From positions 248,001-312,000 of the forward strand of contig NZ_JAHHUL010000002.1 of the NCBI RefSeq assembly GCF_019008365.1: a DNA stretch of 64,000 bases. Direction: 5' to 3'. Source of the stretch: Phosphitispora fastidiosa (lineage in GTDB: Bacteria; Bacillota; Thermincolia; Thermincolales; UBA2595). Position 1 is the first letter of the stretch. Each line of letters begins with the position of its first letter. The notes below the pieces were generated by a model that did not search any database, was not told the DNA's origin, and saw only the letters and a list, made by a program, of their open reading frames with translations. Made by a program: the position numbers and the translations under genes. This document shows positions 43,764 to 51,924 of the stretch, piece by piece.

Positions 43764-45398
43764 TTACCCCCTAATATCAGTGAAAGCAGCCTTGTTCAGG
43801 AGAAGAGGAATCCCATAACTGATACCCTTTGGAGTATTGAAAAACTTGACTTTCCCATCATGAGCATAGTACCAGTCAGGATAATACAGGGTCAGAAAAG
43901 GCAACTCCCGGGCAAAAAGCGCCTGGCTTCTCCTGACCTTTACCTCCCGCTCCCCCGGGTCAAGAACAGTAAGCTGTTCCGTAAGCAGCTCATTAAGTTC
44001 CCGGTTGGCGTCATATCTGGCGCTAATAAAAGTTTGGTCCAGAATCACCTTATTAAGGATTTCCGCATCCCCCCCAATACTTCCGTTCCCTGACAGGGCA
44101 AGATCGAACTTCCAATCACCGACCATGGTATCAAGGGTCTTTGGCTCCATGCTTTTCAGGTTAACCCTGATGCCGGCTTTCTCCAACTGCTGTTTGATAA
44201 ACTGTCCATCTCTCTCATACTCAGGAGTAATCAACATCTCCAGAGCCAGTTCCTTTCCGTTTTGCGTAAAAAAGTCATGCTCACGGTGGTAGCCCTGTGT
44301 GGTTAACAGTGCAGCCGCCTTTTCGGGGTCATAGCCGTACTGTGCCACGTCCTGATTATACCACTGGGAATCAGGAGACAGCAGACCGGGGCTTCCTGCC
44401 AGGGCATAGCCCCTCTTGGTATTCTCAACCAGCGCTTCCCGGTCGATGGCAAATGCCAGAGCATGCCTGAACTCCTTGGCAGATAAAGGATTTTTCCTAT
44501 GGTTTATCATTAATTTCAAGGCCCAGTCATACTTGGTTTTAATTACCTCGAAGCCTGAGCCTGCCAGTTGATCTTGCATTTCAGGCGGAATTTGGGCAAA
44601 ATTAACCTCCCCCCGTTCCATGGCCGGTACAGCCATCTCATTACTGACTTTGACAAATTTAAGCTCCTGTACCGCCGGACACCCCAGGTAATAGTCCCGG
44701 TTAGCCGCATAAAGGTAGGTCCCATGTTCCCTGCTGTAGTCCAGCAGCTTATAGGGTCCGGTGCCGACAATCGCTTCCGGTTCAATAAACTCTTCCGGGT
44801 TGGTGACATCTTGCCAGATATGTTCCGGAAGGATGGGCAGGGCTCCGGCAATATTATTGAGAAACGGGGCGTACTTTTCACTGAGATAGATCTTCACTCT
44901 GTATTCATCAATTACCTCAACCTTAGAAATCTGTGAACAATCAATCATGTTATAAGGATGTTTCTTCACATATGCAAAGGTGAAGGCAACATCTGCGGCG
45001 GTAAATTTTTGTCCGTCATGCCACTTAACATTTTTATTGAGGTCAAAGGAGAAAGAGTTCTCCTCCGAGTTATAGTGCCATTTTTCTGCCAGAGCCGGTA
45101 TCTGGCCTTTTTCGTCCTTCCATACCAGGGTGTCAAATATCAGACTCATCCTGATATAACCCGGGCCGCGCCGGTAATGGGAATATGGTGAGGGATATCC
45201 CCAGTCTCCGGTTGGGTCAGATATTGTGTATGTAGGGATTGTCTCTTCCACAACACTAAGATTTGATGCCTTTTTCGAATCAGCTTCCGGTTCTCCGCCA
45301 CACCCGACTGCAATTAACCCCGCTGCCCCCACCGTTATTACAAAAAGAACGGCGCAGGCAATAAATTTCCCTTTCTCCGGTAAGGTTTTCCATCCCAT
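43764..45398 (-). CDS. Solute-binding lipoprotein, SBP_bac_5 (nickel/dipeptide type)
   Basis: About 544 residues. The signal peptide ends in the lipobox AVGC, so it is membrane-anchored. Family 5 motifs: MSLIFDTLVWKDEKGQIPAL, WHDGQKFTAADVAFTF and VGTGPYKLLDY. The ATG at 45398 follows AGAGGTG. It delivers peptide, nickel or a metal chelate to the DppBC/ATPase complex. The position inside a cobalt/nickel/corrinoid block and the leader shared with the CooT operon favour nickel, but the binding pocket cannot be read by eye. Confidence 0.92.
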   Translation of the reverse strand: MGWKTLPEKGKFIACAVLFVITVGAAGLIAVGCGGEPEADSKKASNLSVVEETIPTYTISDPTGDWGYPSPYSHYRRGPGYIRMSLIFDTLVWKDEKGQIPALAEKWHYNSEENSFSFDLNKNVKWHDGQKFTAADVAFTFAYVKKHPYNMIDCSQISKVEVIDEYRVKIYLSEKYAPFLNNIAGALPILPEHIWQDVTNPEEFIEPEAIVGTGPYKLLDYSREHGTYLYAANRDYYLGCPAVQELKFVKVSNEMAVPAMERGEVNFAQIPPEMQDQLAGSGFEVIKTKYDWALKLMINHRKNPLSAKEFRHALAFAIDREALVENTKRGYALAGSPGLLSPDSQWYNQDVAQYGYDPEKAAALLTTQGYHREHDFFTQNGKELALEMLITPEYERDGQFIKQQLEKAGIRVNLKSMEPKTLDTMVGDWKFDLALSGNGSIGGDAEILNKVILDQTFISARYDANRELNELLTEQLTVLDPGEREVKVRRSQALFARELPFLTLYYPDWYYAHDGKVKFFNTPKGISYGIPLLLNKAAFTDIRG

Positions 45399-45435
45399 TA
45401 ATAACACCTCTTCTACATTTTAATCGGCAGCGAAC

Positions 45436-45579
45436 AAATAAAAAGACCACGAAAAATCATGCCGGTTCATCCGGCCTGACCTTCATGGTCGTTATCCTGG
45501 AGTTTACTGGTCAATAAGTCGCCTTAGAGGATACCTTCCTAGTATCTGCTAGCTTTTACTTATTACCACTTTAATTATA
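45436..45579 (-). promoter_or_regulatory. Promoter and structured leader of the NikA/DppA-type operon
   Basis: An extended -10 TGTTATAAT (core TATAAT at 45579-45574) starts a ~160-nt leader. The leader carries hairpin GATAC/GTATC, then GACCATGAAGGTCAGG (45490-45475). The GACCATGA part pairs with TCGTGGTC to close a branched terminator with inner GCCGG/CCGGC, followed by TTTTTATTT (45444-45436). The GACCATGAAGGTCAGG segment recurs, with only transitions, in the leader of the second cbiM operon. No known riboswitch class was recognised. Confidence 0.6.
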
Positions 45580-45604
45580 ACATCCCTATCTCTTTTTTAA
45601 AAGG

Positions 45605-47203
45605 TCAATTCAAAAAAACAGTCGTCTCCCTTAGTACATTTACACTGTAAGCACACTGTGCTCTTGTGGCCTGTTGGTCAGCATCAAACCCCGGGTAAAG
45701 CAAGCCAAGGGTTTCAGCCGCCCGAATATACCCTGCATACCAGGTGTCACCGGTGACCGCCTGCGCTTCTTCCTCGTGACCGCCCGCCCTGACCAGCATT
45801 GCCGCTACCTGGGCTCCGGTGATGTTTGCCGTGGGAGCAAAAGTGGTTTCACTCATTCCCTTGATATAACCCCTTTCGACAGATGCAGCCACTGCCTGAT
45901 TAGCCCAATGGCCCAAAGGCAAATCCCTGAACCGGGCTGTTGTTGTAGTCATCTGCCCCTGCAAGTTCAGCCCTTTAACCAGGATTGTGGCAAATTCGGC
46001 CCTGGTGACAGGATTGTCAGGACGAAAGGTGTTGTCAGGATAGCCGTTAACCACACTGCTTTCCACAAGGTCTTTGACAACCGGATAGGCCCAGTGACTT
46101 TCCTGCATGTCACTGAAAATGCCGCTTTGCTGTAATTGTCCCTGTGCCATACGCTGGAATGCAGATGTACCGTTTATGTAATCAGCCAAAGCCATCACCG
46201 CCTGTGCTGTGGCCTTCAGGTTGGAACCGCCCCCTTCATAGTGGGCAAATCCCCCATCAGGCTGCTGGTAATCAAGTAATGCCCTTAATGGGCTGCCGTT
46301 TTGTGTTGTCCAACGTTCGGCCTGAGGGTCAAGTCCCAGTGCCGTCAGTCCCTGGATAACTGCTGCCGGTGACTCAGATGTCTCCATGCTCCAGGCTGCA
46401 AAACCGCCACTCGGCTGCTGGTTATTCTTCAGGTATTCCAAAACCTTCACCACCGGCTCACTGCTGTCACTCTCGCCCAAAACGGCAAAAGCAATTAGAG
46501 CCATTCCCGACATGTCAATATCACTCTGTTCCACTGTTGTATCTATACTGTATCCATTATCGGGATTTATGTGCGCCGCCAACCAACTGCTGGCCTTTTC
46601 CTCATTCATCCCTTCAATTTTGGCAGCCTTCATAGCAATTATCCCCCAAACCTGGGCATTAACCAGCTGTTCACCAATCACCTGTTCACCAACTGCGTCA
46701 GCAAACTTTCCTGAAACAAGCTGGCTTTTGGCCAGAACATTAGCATAATTTACTCCTTCCGTATTTGAAGGGTCAATGCCAAGAGCAGCCAGATTCAATA
46801 TTACTCTTTGGTAGTCGGTATTTCGGCCATACTTTAATAAGGTTCCTGTGCTCAGGTCCGCAAGCATGGCATCCTGTGCGCTTCTGTCTCCAACCGACCA
46901 TTCCGGGCCAGCCAGGTCTTCCCCGGCTGCACTGAGCCCAATGGGCGCCCAGTCCTCAAGCAGGCCCCGGAACTCCTTGGCTTCATAGTATTCATGCAGG
47001 TATTTAACCCCGCTGTCGAGGGCCTTTCGTACCTCTTCCGGAGACACCCGTGTACCGGCAAATGCGAAATCTAATCCCATTGTACCGGCAGCGTAGATTG
47101 AGCCCCCGGTTGAAGCAGGCCCTGCATAAATTGCTGTGCAAACCAAAACCAGTATCAGTACGGTTCCCACTAACTTTTTGCTGTATCTGGTGTACTTCTT
47201 CAT
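45605..47203 (-). CDS. Secreted toroid-repeat protein with three SLH domains
   Basis: 532 residues. After a signal peptide (cut near AGP/IYA), residues ~45-345 are alpha/alpha-toroid repeats of the prenyltransferase/terpene-cyclase type (QPSGGFAAWS, QQPDGGFAHYEGG). Residues ~357-532 are three S-layer homology repeats (FSDMQESHWAYPVVKDL onward). The toroid fold is shared with the N-terminal domain of intrinsic factor/transcobalamin. It is the last gene of the tandem-riboswitch operon, 29 bases after the ECF S gene. Enzymatic prenyl chemistry is unlikely for an extracellular, wall-anchored protein. Confidence 0.88.
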   Translation of the reverse strand: MKKYTRYSKKLVGTVLILVLVCTAIYAGPASTGGSIYAAGTMGLDFAFAGTRVSPEEVRKALDSGVKYLHEYYEAKEFRGLLEDWAPIGLSAAGEDLAGPEWSVGDRSAQDAMLADLSTGTLLKYGRNTDYQRVILNLAALGIDPSNTEGVNYANVLAKSQLVSGKFADAVGEQVIGEQLVNAQVWGIIAMKAAKIEGMNEEKASSWLAAHINPDNGYSIDTTVEQSDIDMSGMALIAFAVLGESDSSEPVVKVLEYLKNNQQPSGGFAAWSMETSESPAAVIQGLTALGLDPQAERWTTQNGSPLRALLDYQQPDGGFAHYEGGGSNLKATAQAVMALADYINGTSAFQRMAQGQLQQSGIFSDMQESHWAYPVVKDLVESSVVNGYPDNTFRPDNPVTRAEFATILVKGLNLQGQMTTTTARFRDLPLGHWANQAVAASVERGYIKGMSETTFAPTANITGAQVAAMLVRAGGHEEEAQAVTGDTWYAGYIRAAETLGLLYPGFDADQQATRAQCAYSVNVLRETTVFLN

Positions 47204-47232
47204 GGCTGTTACGCTCCTTTAAACAATTTACG

Positions 47233-48024
47233 TTAATCCTGGCGAAGTATTTCCCACTTCAGTCTATCAGGCAACCTTTCCACCATCATTCTTTTTCGGA
47301 ACCTCATGAGAACCCGGATAAACTGGGGTCCTAACACAAATGCAAAGAGAAAGTTTCCGGCGGCATGAATCACATCCATTGGCAGGCTAGTGACCTGTGT
47401 CGCCCAAAAGGAATCCCAGTCCAACGGGTAGACAAAGGTGGTCCAGGTGTATATATTCATCAGCCACCCAAAGAGGAAACCCCATGCCAAGGCAAAAAAG
47501 CTCAGTTTAAGCCGCCAGGCGGTCAGCCTTCTTGCTTCTCCGAAAACACCGGCCGGTCCCTTTTCGGGATGATTAACCTTCATTACCTTACCAAGTAAGC
47601 CGGCAGTTACTCCGGCAAGGCCCCAGGCCAACATTTGCCATGGGGTCCAAGGCCCCTGTCCCAACATAAAGTTGGATACCAGAGCTGCAGTTGCCCCTAC
47701 CATAAATCCCGGCTGAACTCCAAAAACATATCCTGTTATGATAACTAAAAAGGTGGTCGGCTGCAGGCTCGGAATAGCCGCAAAAGGGACCCGCCCTGCT
47801 GCTGCCAGGGCAGCCATGGTGGCAATAACCGCCAGGTCTTTGGAATTAACCCGGTGCCTCTCAAACCGGAAATAGAAAGCTGTCATCACAAGTATCATGA
47901 TCAGAGTAGAAATAATGCTCCAGTTCACAGAATCGGCAAGGGAGAGTCCCAGCCCCAAGGCTGCCGGAATCAGGATAACCGCAAGAACCAGGGCCGCATA
48001 AGAGAGGGCCTTAACTGACTTCAA
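47233..48024 (-). CDS. ECF transporter S component (putative corrinoid-specific)
   Basis: 263 residues, about 6-7 helices. VIATMAALAAAGRVPFAAIP and YVFGVQPGFMVGATAALVSN are typical of ECF S proteins (Ala-rich helix 1 with A-A-x-x-A-x-x-R). It supplies substrate specificity to the A and T proteins encoded upstream in the same operon (overlap of 14 bases with the ATPase). The tandem cobalamin riboswitches over the operon imply cobalamin, a precursor such as cobinamide, or a lower-ligand base as substrate. Confidence 0.88.
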   Translation of the reverse strand: MKSVKALSYAALVLAVILIPAALGLGLSLADSVNWSIISTLIMILVMTAFYFRFERHRVNSKDLAVIATMAALAAAGRVPFAAIPSLQPTTFLVIITGYVFGVQPGFMVGATAALVSNFMLGQGPWTPWQMLAWGLAGVTAGLLGKVMKVNHPEKGPAGVFGEARRLTAWRLKLSFFALAWGFLFGWLMNIYTWTTFVYPLDWDSFWATQVTSLPMDVIHAAGNFLFAFVLGPQFIRVLMRFRKRMMVERLPDRLKWEILRQD

Positions 48025-49720
48025 CCGACAATCCCTCCCACCGGCTTAAAGCGTCATCCACAGTAAGTACCCCTGTCTCAAAACCTCTGAACAGCTTCTG
48101 TATCTGGGGACTGTAAAACACGCCTCCGCTCAGCACTTCATATTTATCCCCATCAGCCACAACCCTGCCGTCAAAGAGGAGAATCACCCTTTGGGTATAA
48201 CGGGCTGCAAACTCAATATCGTGAGTTATCATAACAACTGATGTTCCTTCAGCGGCAAGGCCTTGTAAAAAATTTCCCAGACGCTGTTTCAGGTTCGCAT
48301 CCAGACCCCTGGTAGGTTCATCCAGCAGCAGGACCTTGGGGCCTGCCACCAGCACTGAAGCCAGGGCAACCCTCTGCCGCTGTCCACCACTTAGATCACG
48401 GGGGTTTTCATAACGATATTCCAAGATACCCAGCCTGTCAAGCACCTGTTCTATTTGTCCCTCATCAGCGATGCCCAGATTATCCATGGTGAATTTCAAC
48501 TCTTCATCTACTGTATCATGAAACAGGTAGTCATTGGGATTCTGTCCCAGGTAACCGATGGTGGCAGCTATCTGGTCAATCCTCAGGCTTGCTGTGCTGC
48601 GCCCGTCAACAAGGACCGCCCCCCGGTCAGGCTGGAGAAGGCCATTCATGGTTTTAATCAGGGTACTCTTCCCGGCGCCGTTTTCACCCAGGATCACAGT
48701 AAATTCTCCAGCGCCTATTTCCAGAGAAACACCCTTTAAAACCTCATCTCTCTCTTCATATCTAAACCACAGGTCATGGAGCTTAACCAGTGACCCGCCC
48801 ACAGTTTCCCGATTACTTATTTTTTTGCCCAACCGCTCCCAGAGTTTCTTTAACACCGGTTTGGCGGTTTTGGAGGGTTCATTGTCTTCCCGAGGTCTGA
48901 ATCCCATCCCGGAGAGCCTTTTGCGTCCCTCCCTTACTGTCAGGGGAGGCCTGTCACTTCCCGCACAGCAGAAGAATTCTGTCACCGGGGGGAGGATATA
49001 CCGTTTATTCCTGATTGCCCATGCTGCAGCCTCCTGCGGGGTACCCTCATTTTTGATTTGTCCCCGGTCCATGACAATGACCCGGTCTGCTATATGAAAA
49101 CACCGGTCCAGGCGCTGTTCTACCAGGACTATGGTCAATCCCAGTTCCTCATTCAGCCTTTTCAGGGTATTAAATACCTCTTCAGCCGCCACCGGGTCCA
49201 GCTGTGAGGTTGGTTCATCCAGCAGCAGCACTTTTGGCTGCATTGCCATTACAGAAGCAAGAACAACCTTTTGTTTCTGCCCTCCTGAGAGGTCACTGAC
49301 AGAAGTATCCTTTAACCCGGAAAGATCAAAAAAGTTAAGTATTTCAGCAACCCTTTTTCTCATATCTACCGGGGACAGCCCCAGGTTTTCCAGCCCGAAG
49401 GCAATTTCCTGTTCTACTCTTGTTTTCACCAACTGCTTTTCAGGATCCTGGAATACCATACCCACATTCCTGAGGAGCTGCCTTCTATCCATCCTGTCTA
49501 TGTCCCTGCCCCGGAACAGAACCCGACCGCCTATTTTCCCGCCATAGAAATCAGGCATCAGTCCGGCAAGGGCCCTCAGCAGGGTTGACTTTCCACATCC
49601 CGAATCACCCAGCAGGAGAAGGAACTCCCCGTCATCCACATTCATACTTACCTCGTCCAGAGCCGGACGCACCAAATCGGGGTAAATGTACGTCAAATTC
49701 TCCGTCCTATAAAGCTCCAT
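48011..49720 (-). CDS. ECF transporter ATPase, two fused ABC domains (EcfA1A2)
   Basis: 569 residues. Domain 1: LLGDSGCGKSTLLRA, FQDPEKQLVKT, LSGGQKQKVVLASV, LLLDEPTSQLDP. Domain 2 (from ~residue 310): LGENGAGKSTLIKT, LGQNPNDYLF, LSGGQRQRVALASV, LLLDEPTRGLD. It powers the ECF importer encoded around it. It overlaps the T gene by 28 bases. Confidence 0.94.
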   Translation of the reverse strand: MELYRTENLTYIYPDLVRPALDEVSMNVDDGEFLLLLGDSGCGKSTLLRALAGLMPDFYGGKIGGRVLFRGRDIDRMDRRQLLRNVGMVFQDPEKQLVKTRVEQEIAFGLENLGLSPVDMRKRVAEILNFFDLSGLKDTSVSDLSGGQKQKVVLASVMAMQPKVLLLDEPTSQLDPVAAEEVFNTLKRLNEELGLTIVLVEQRLDRCFHIADRVIVMDRGQIKNEGTPQEAAAWAIRNKRYILPPVTEFFCCAGSDRPPLTVREGRKRLSGMGFRPREDNEPSKTAKPVLKKLWERLGKKISNRETVGGSLVKLHDLWFRYEERDEVLKGVSLEIGAGEFTVILGENGAGKSTLIKTMNGLLQPDRGAVLVDGRSTASLRIDQIAATIGYLGQNPNDYLFHDTVDEELKFTMDNLGIADEGQIEQVLDRLGILEYRYENPRDLSGGQRQRVALASVLVAGPKVLLLDEPTRGLDANLKQRLGNFLQGLAAEGTSVVMITHDIEFAARYTQRVILLFDGRVVADGDKYEVLSGGVFYSPQIQKLFRGFETGVLTVDDALSRWEGLSVEVS

Positions 49721-50613
49721 CCTTTATACCCCCTTGCCAGTGCCGGCGGTACGGCCAGCATTATTGACAGAATAATTAATACCAAAACTTCTTCTCCGCT
49801 TCCCGGCAGGTCGCCCACCCGGGGATAAAACTCATAACTGCCTGCCCCAGATAATAGTCCGGCCATAGCTGTCAGCAGCGCTGCTGTAACTGCGACGGCG
49901 ATCCAGGTATCCCGGGGACGCCAGACCTCTGTCACATAGCGTGTCGGCGGTCCGCTCCCAAATGCCCGCGCCTCCATAGCTTCTGCCGTATGCCAGGAGT
50001 TTTCCAGAGATGTTAGGAGCATTACCCTGAGAAAAGGAATCCGTTTTTTCCACCGCTGATATATCCCTCCGCTATCCAGGTTAACTCCCCTGGCCCGCTG
50101 GATATCGGCCACATTTCGCGCCTGAGCCGCCATGCCCGGTATCAGGCGAACAGTAAGCGCCAGCACAACTGCCGATTTCCTGGCTACCCGGGAGACTGCT
50201 GACATGGCCCGGTCAGGGTCCATCATCAGATTATACATCGCAAATACTGCAATCAGCAGGAACATGCGTAAAGCCATGTTCAGTCCGTAAAGCACCGCTT
50301 CCAGGGAAATATCCATCAGCCCGATAACCGGTATCCTGGGCCCGTGCCAAAGGATTGTCTGCCCTTCACGGCTTAGCAGAGGATTGATTACCAGGATAAA
50401 TACTGACATCATCCCGGCAATTTTACCATACCCTTTCAGAGTTTCCCGCCCTTCCAGTTCAATAATGGTCCAGATTATAACAGCCAGCATGGCAGTAAGA
50501 TATAGGGGGTTGCTGTAGATAACCGCCAACACCATTAATAAACCTGTATACAGAAATACGGTAACCGGATGCAATTTTTGCAGAAACAACCCCCTGTCCC
50601 GGTAAAAATACAT
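49693..50613 (-). CDS. ECF transporter T component
   Basis: About 306 residues from the ATG at 50613 (MYFYRDRGLFLQKLHPV), placed 6 bases after AAGGTG; an upstream TTG would put the ribosome site inside the gene. Five or more helices. Coupling motifs DIQRARGVN and AMEARAFGSGPP. T subunit of the putative corrinoid importer. Confidence 0.92.
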   Translation of the reverse strand: MYFYRDRGLFLQKLHPVTVFLYTGLLMVLAVIYSNPLYLTAMLAVIIWTIIELEGRETLKGYGKIAGMMSVFILVINPLLSREGQTILWHGPRIPVIGLMDISLEAVLYGLNMALRMFLLIAVFAMYNLMMDPDRAMSAVSRVARKSAVVLALTVRLIPGMAAQARNVADIQRARGVNLDSGGIYQRWKKRIPFLRVMLLTSLENSWHTAEAMEARAFGSGPPTRYVTEVWRPRDTWIAVAVTAALLTAMAGLLSGAGSYEFYPRVGDLPGSGEEVLVLIILSIMLAVPPALARGYKGWSFIGRRI

Positions 50614-50659
50614 ATTTTTCACCTTCCCTGCATTGCTCAAGTACTGCCTTCACCCGGCA

Positions 50660-51901
50660 TCACTCAGGTACTGCCTTCACCCTGCCTCCGGTTACCAATA
50701 CGCCAACTTTCCGGCTCAACTGGGCCGGGCTGTCACAGATAATACTCACTGCACTGTTAAGCCCGGTGGCATCGACACCTGTTACCAGCCAGAGGGGATA
50801 CCGGTCCCCCAGTCCCCGTCCGGTAGCCACAACAGCTCCCGTACCGGCTTTATATACACCTGCTTCATTGCGCTCATAATCAAGGGCAGTGAAGCTATCC
50901 TTGGCGAAATCAACATATATGCCGGTTTTCCGGCTGTTTTCATTGAGCTCAGCAAAAAAACTGCCTTTTTCCAGTTCAGGCCACAGGCCGACAATCACAG
51001 TCATCTTGCTCCTTTTGGCAGGGTCAACACCGGACAACGCTGATAAGGCTACCCGTGGCGCCCCCTGGCGCCTTAGTGCTCCGGCGACCTTTTCGGCCTG
51101 GGCCTCAGATCCAGGTGCAAAGGCAACCAGGGTCCCTTCATTTCTGCCGTCAAAACCATTTACAAAAGGCTGGGGATAGGCCCCAACAACCGCAGTGACA
51201 AATGAGCCGGAGCCCCAGTCATGATAGTCCCACCATATCCGGTCTCCTGACAGGGGGATGTAGTCACCTGCCCCTTCAGCCACCATAATCCCATTTACCC
51301 AGTAAAACCAATCCATTTTCCTACCGCCGAACAGCTTTCCGGTATAGCCTGACTGCAGGCCGTTAATGGCGTTTATGAAGCCTCCGCCATAGGCCGTATC
51401 AACCTCAAGGTTTGCTTTGACAATATCCAATACAGAAACGTTCCGGTTAACTGCAATCTGTTTATCAAGTAAAACTGATGAAGAAAAATTCTGGGTCACC
51501 CAAAGGGCTGCTTTGTCTCCTGTCGCCTCAGACTCGTTTTTTGCCGTGCCATCGGGTTCTTGTGCGGATACTGCCCCAGCAGGCTTATCTTGCGGACTGC
51601 CCGCTGCAGATCCGGAGTTATCCCTAGCTGTCTTGCCGGAGACTCCTCCACCGGAAGCCCCCGCAGCCGCTGTTCCGGATGCACTGCCCACCGCCGCTGA
51701 AGTGTCCTGCGCCTGACCGTTGGCATTTGCTGAAGAGACTCCACCGGCACCCGAGCCTGTTTCATTAGAAGAGTTCCCGCCTTTTTGAGCTACCGCAGCC
51801 CCTGCAGTGTCCAAAGCTTCCTTCCCGGAATCCCCGGAACTGCATCCCGCAGCGCCAAATATGAAAGCAAGTGCAATCACTAAAACCCAAAACCTCTTCA
51901 T
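50660..51901 (-). CDS. DUF4430 lipoprotein
   Basis: 413 residues. Signal peptide with lipobox FGAAGC (Cys20), then a ~110-residue Ser/Gly/Ala-rich linker that can span the wall. The DUF4430 domain follows (residues ~140-235): SVLDIVKAN, then GRKMDWFYWVNGIMVAEGAG and GDRIWWDYHDWGSG. DUF4430 is the small beta domain that closes over the ligand in transcobalamin-like proteins. The C-terminal ~170 residues form another alpha/beta domain. It lies between the large toroid protein and the T gene, and is the likely membrane-side relay of the capture system. Confidence 0.88.
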   Translation of the reverse strand: MKRFWVLVIALAFIFGAAGCSSGDSGKEALDTAGAAVAQKGGNSSNETGSGAGGVSSANANGQAQDTSAAVGSASGTAAAGASGGGVSGKTARDNSGSAAGSPQDKPAGAVSAQEPDGTAKNESEATGDKAALWVTQNFSSSVLLDKQIAVNRNVSVLDIVKANLEVDTAYGGGFINAINGLQSGYTGKLFGGRKMDWFYWVNGIMVAEGAGDYIPLSGDRIWWDYHDWGSGSFVTAVVGAYPQPFVNGFDGRNEGTLVAFAPGSEAQAEKVAGALRRQGAPRVALSALSGVDPAKRSKMTVIVGLWPELEKGSFFAELNENSRKTGIYVDFAKDSFTALDYERNEAGVYKAGTGAVVATGRGLGDRYPLWLVTGVDATGLNSAVSIICDSPAQLSRKVGVLVTGGRVKAVPE

Positions 51902-51924
51902 ACCGGATCCCCCTCGTTAATTAA

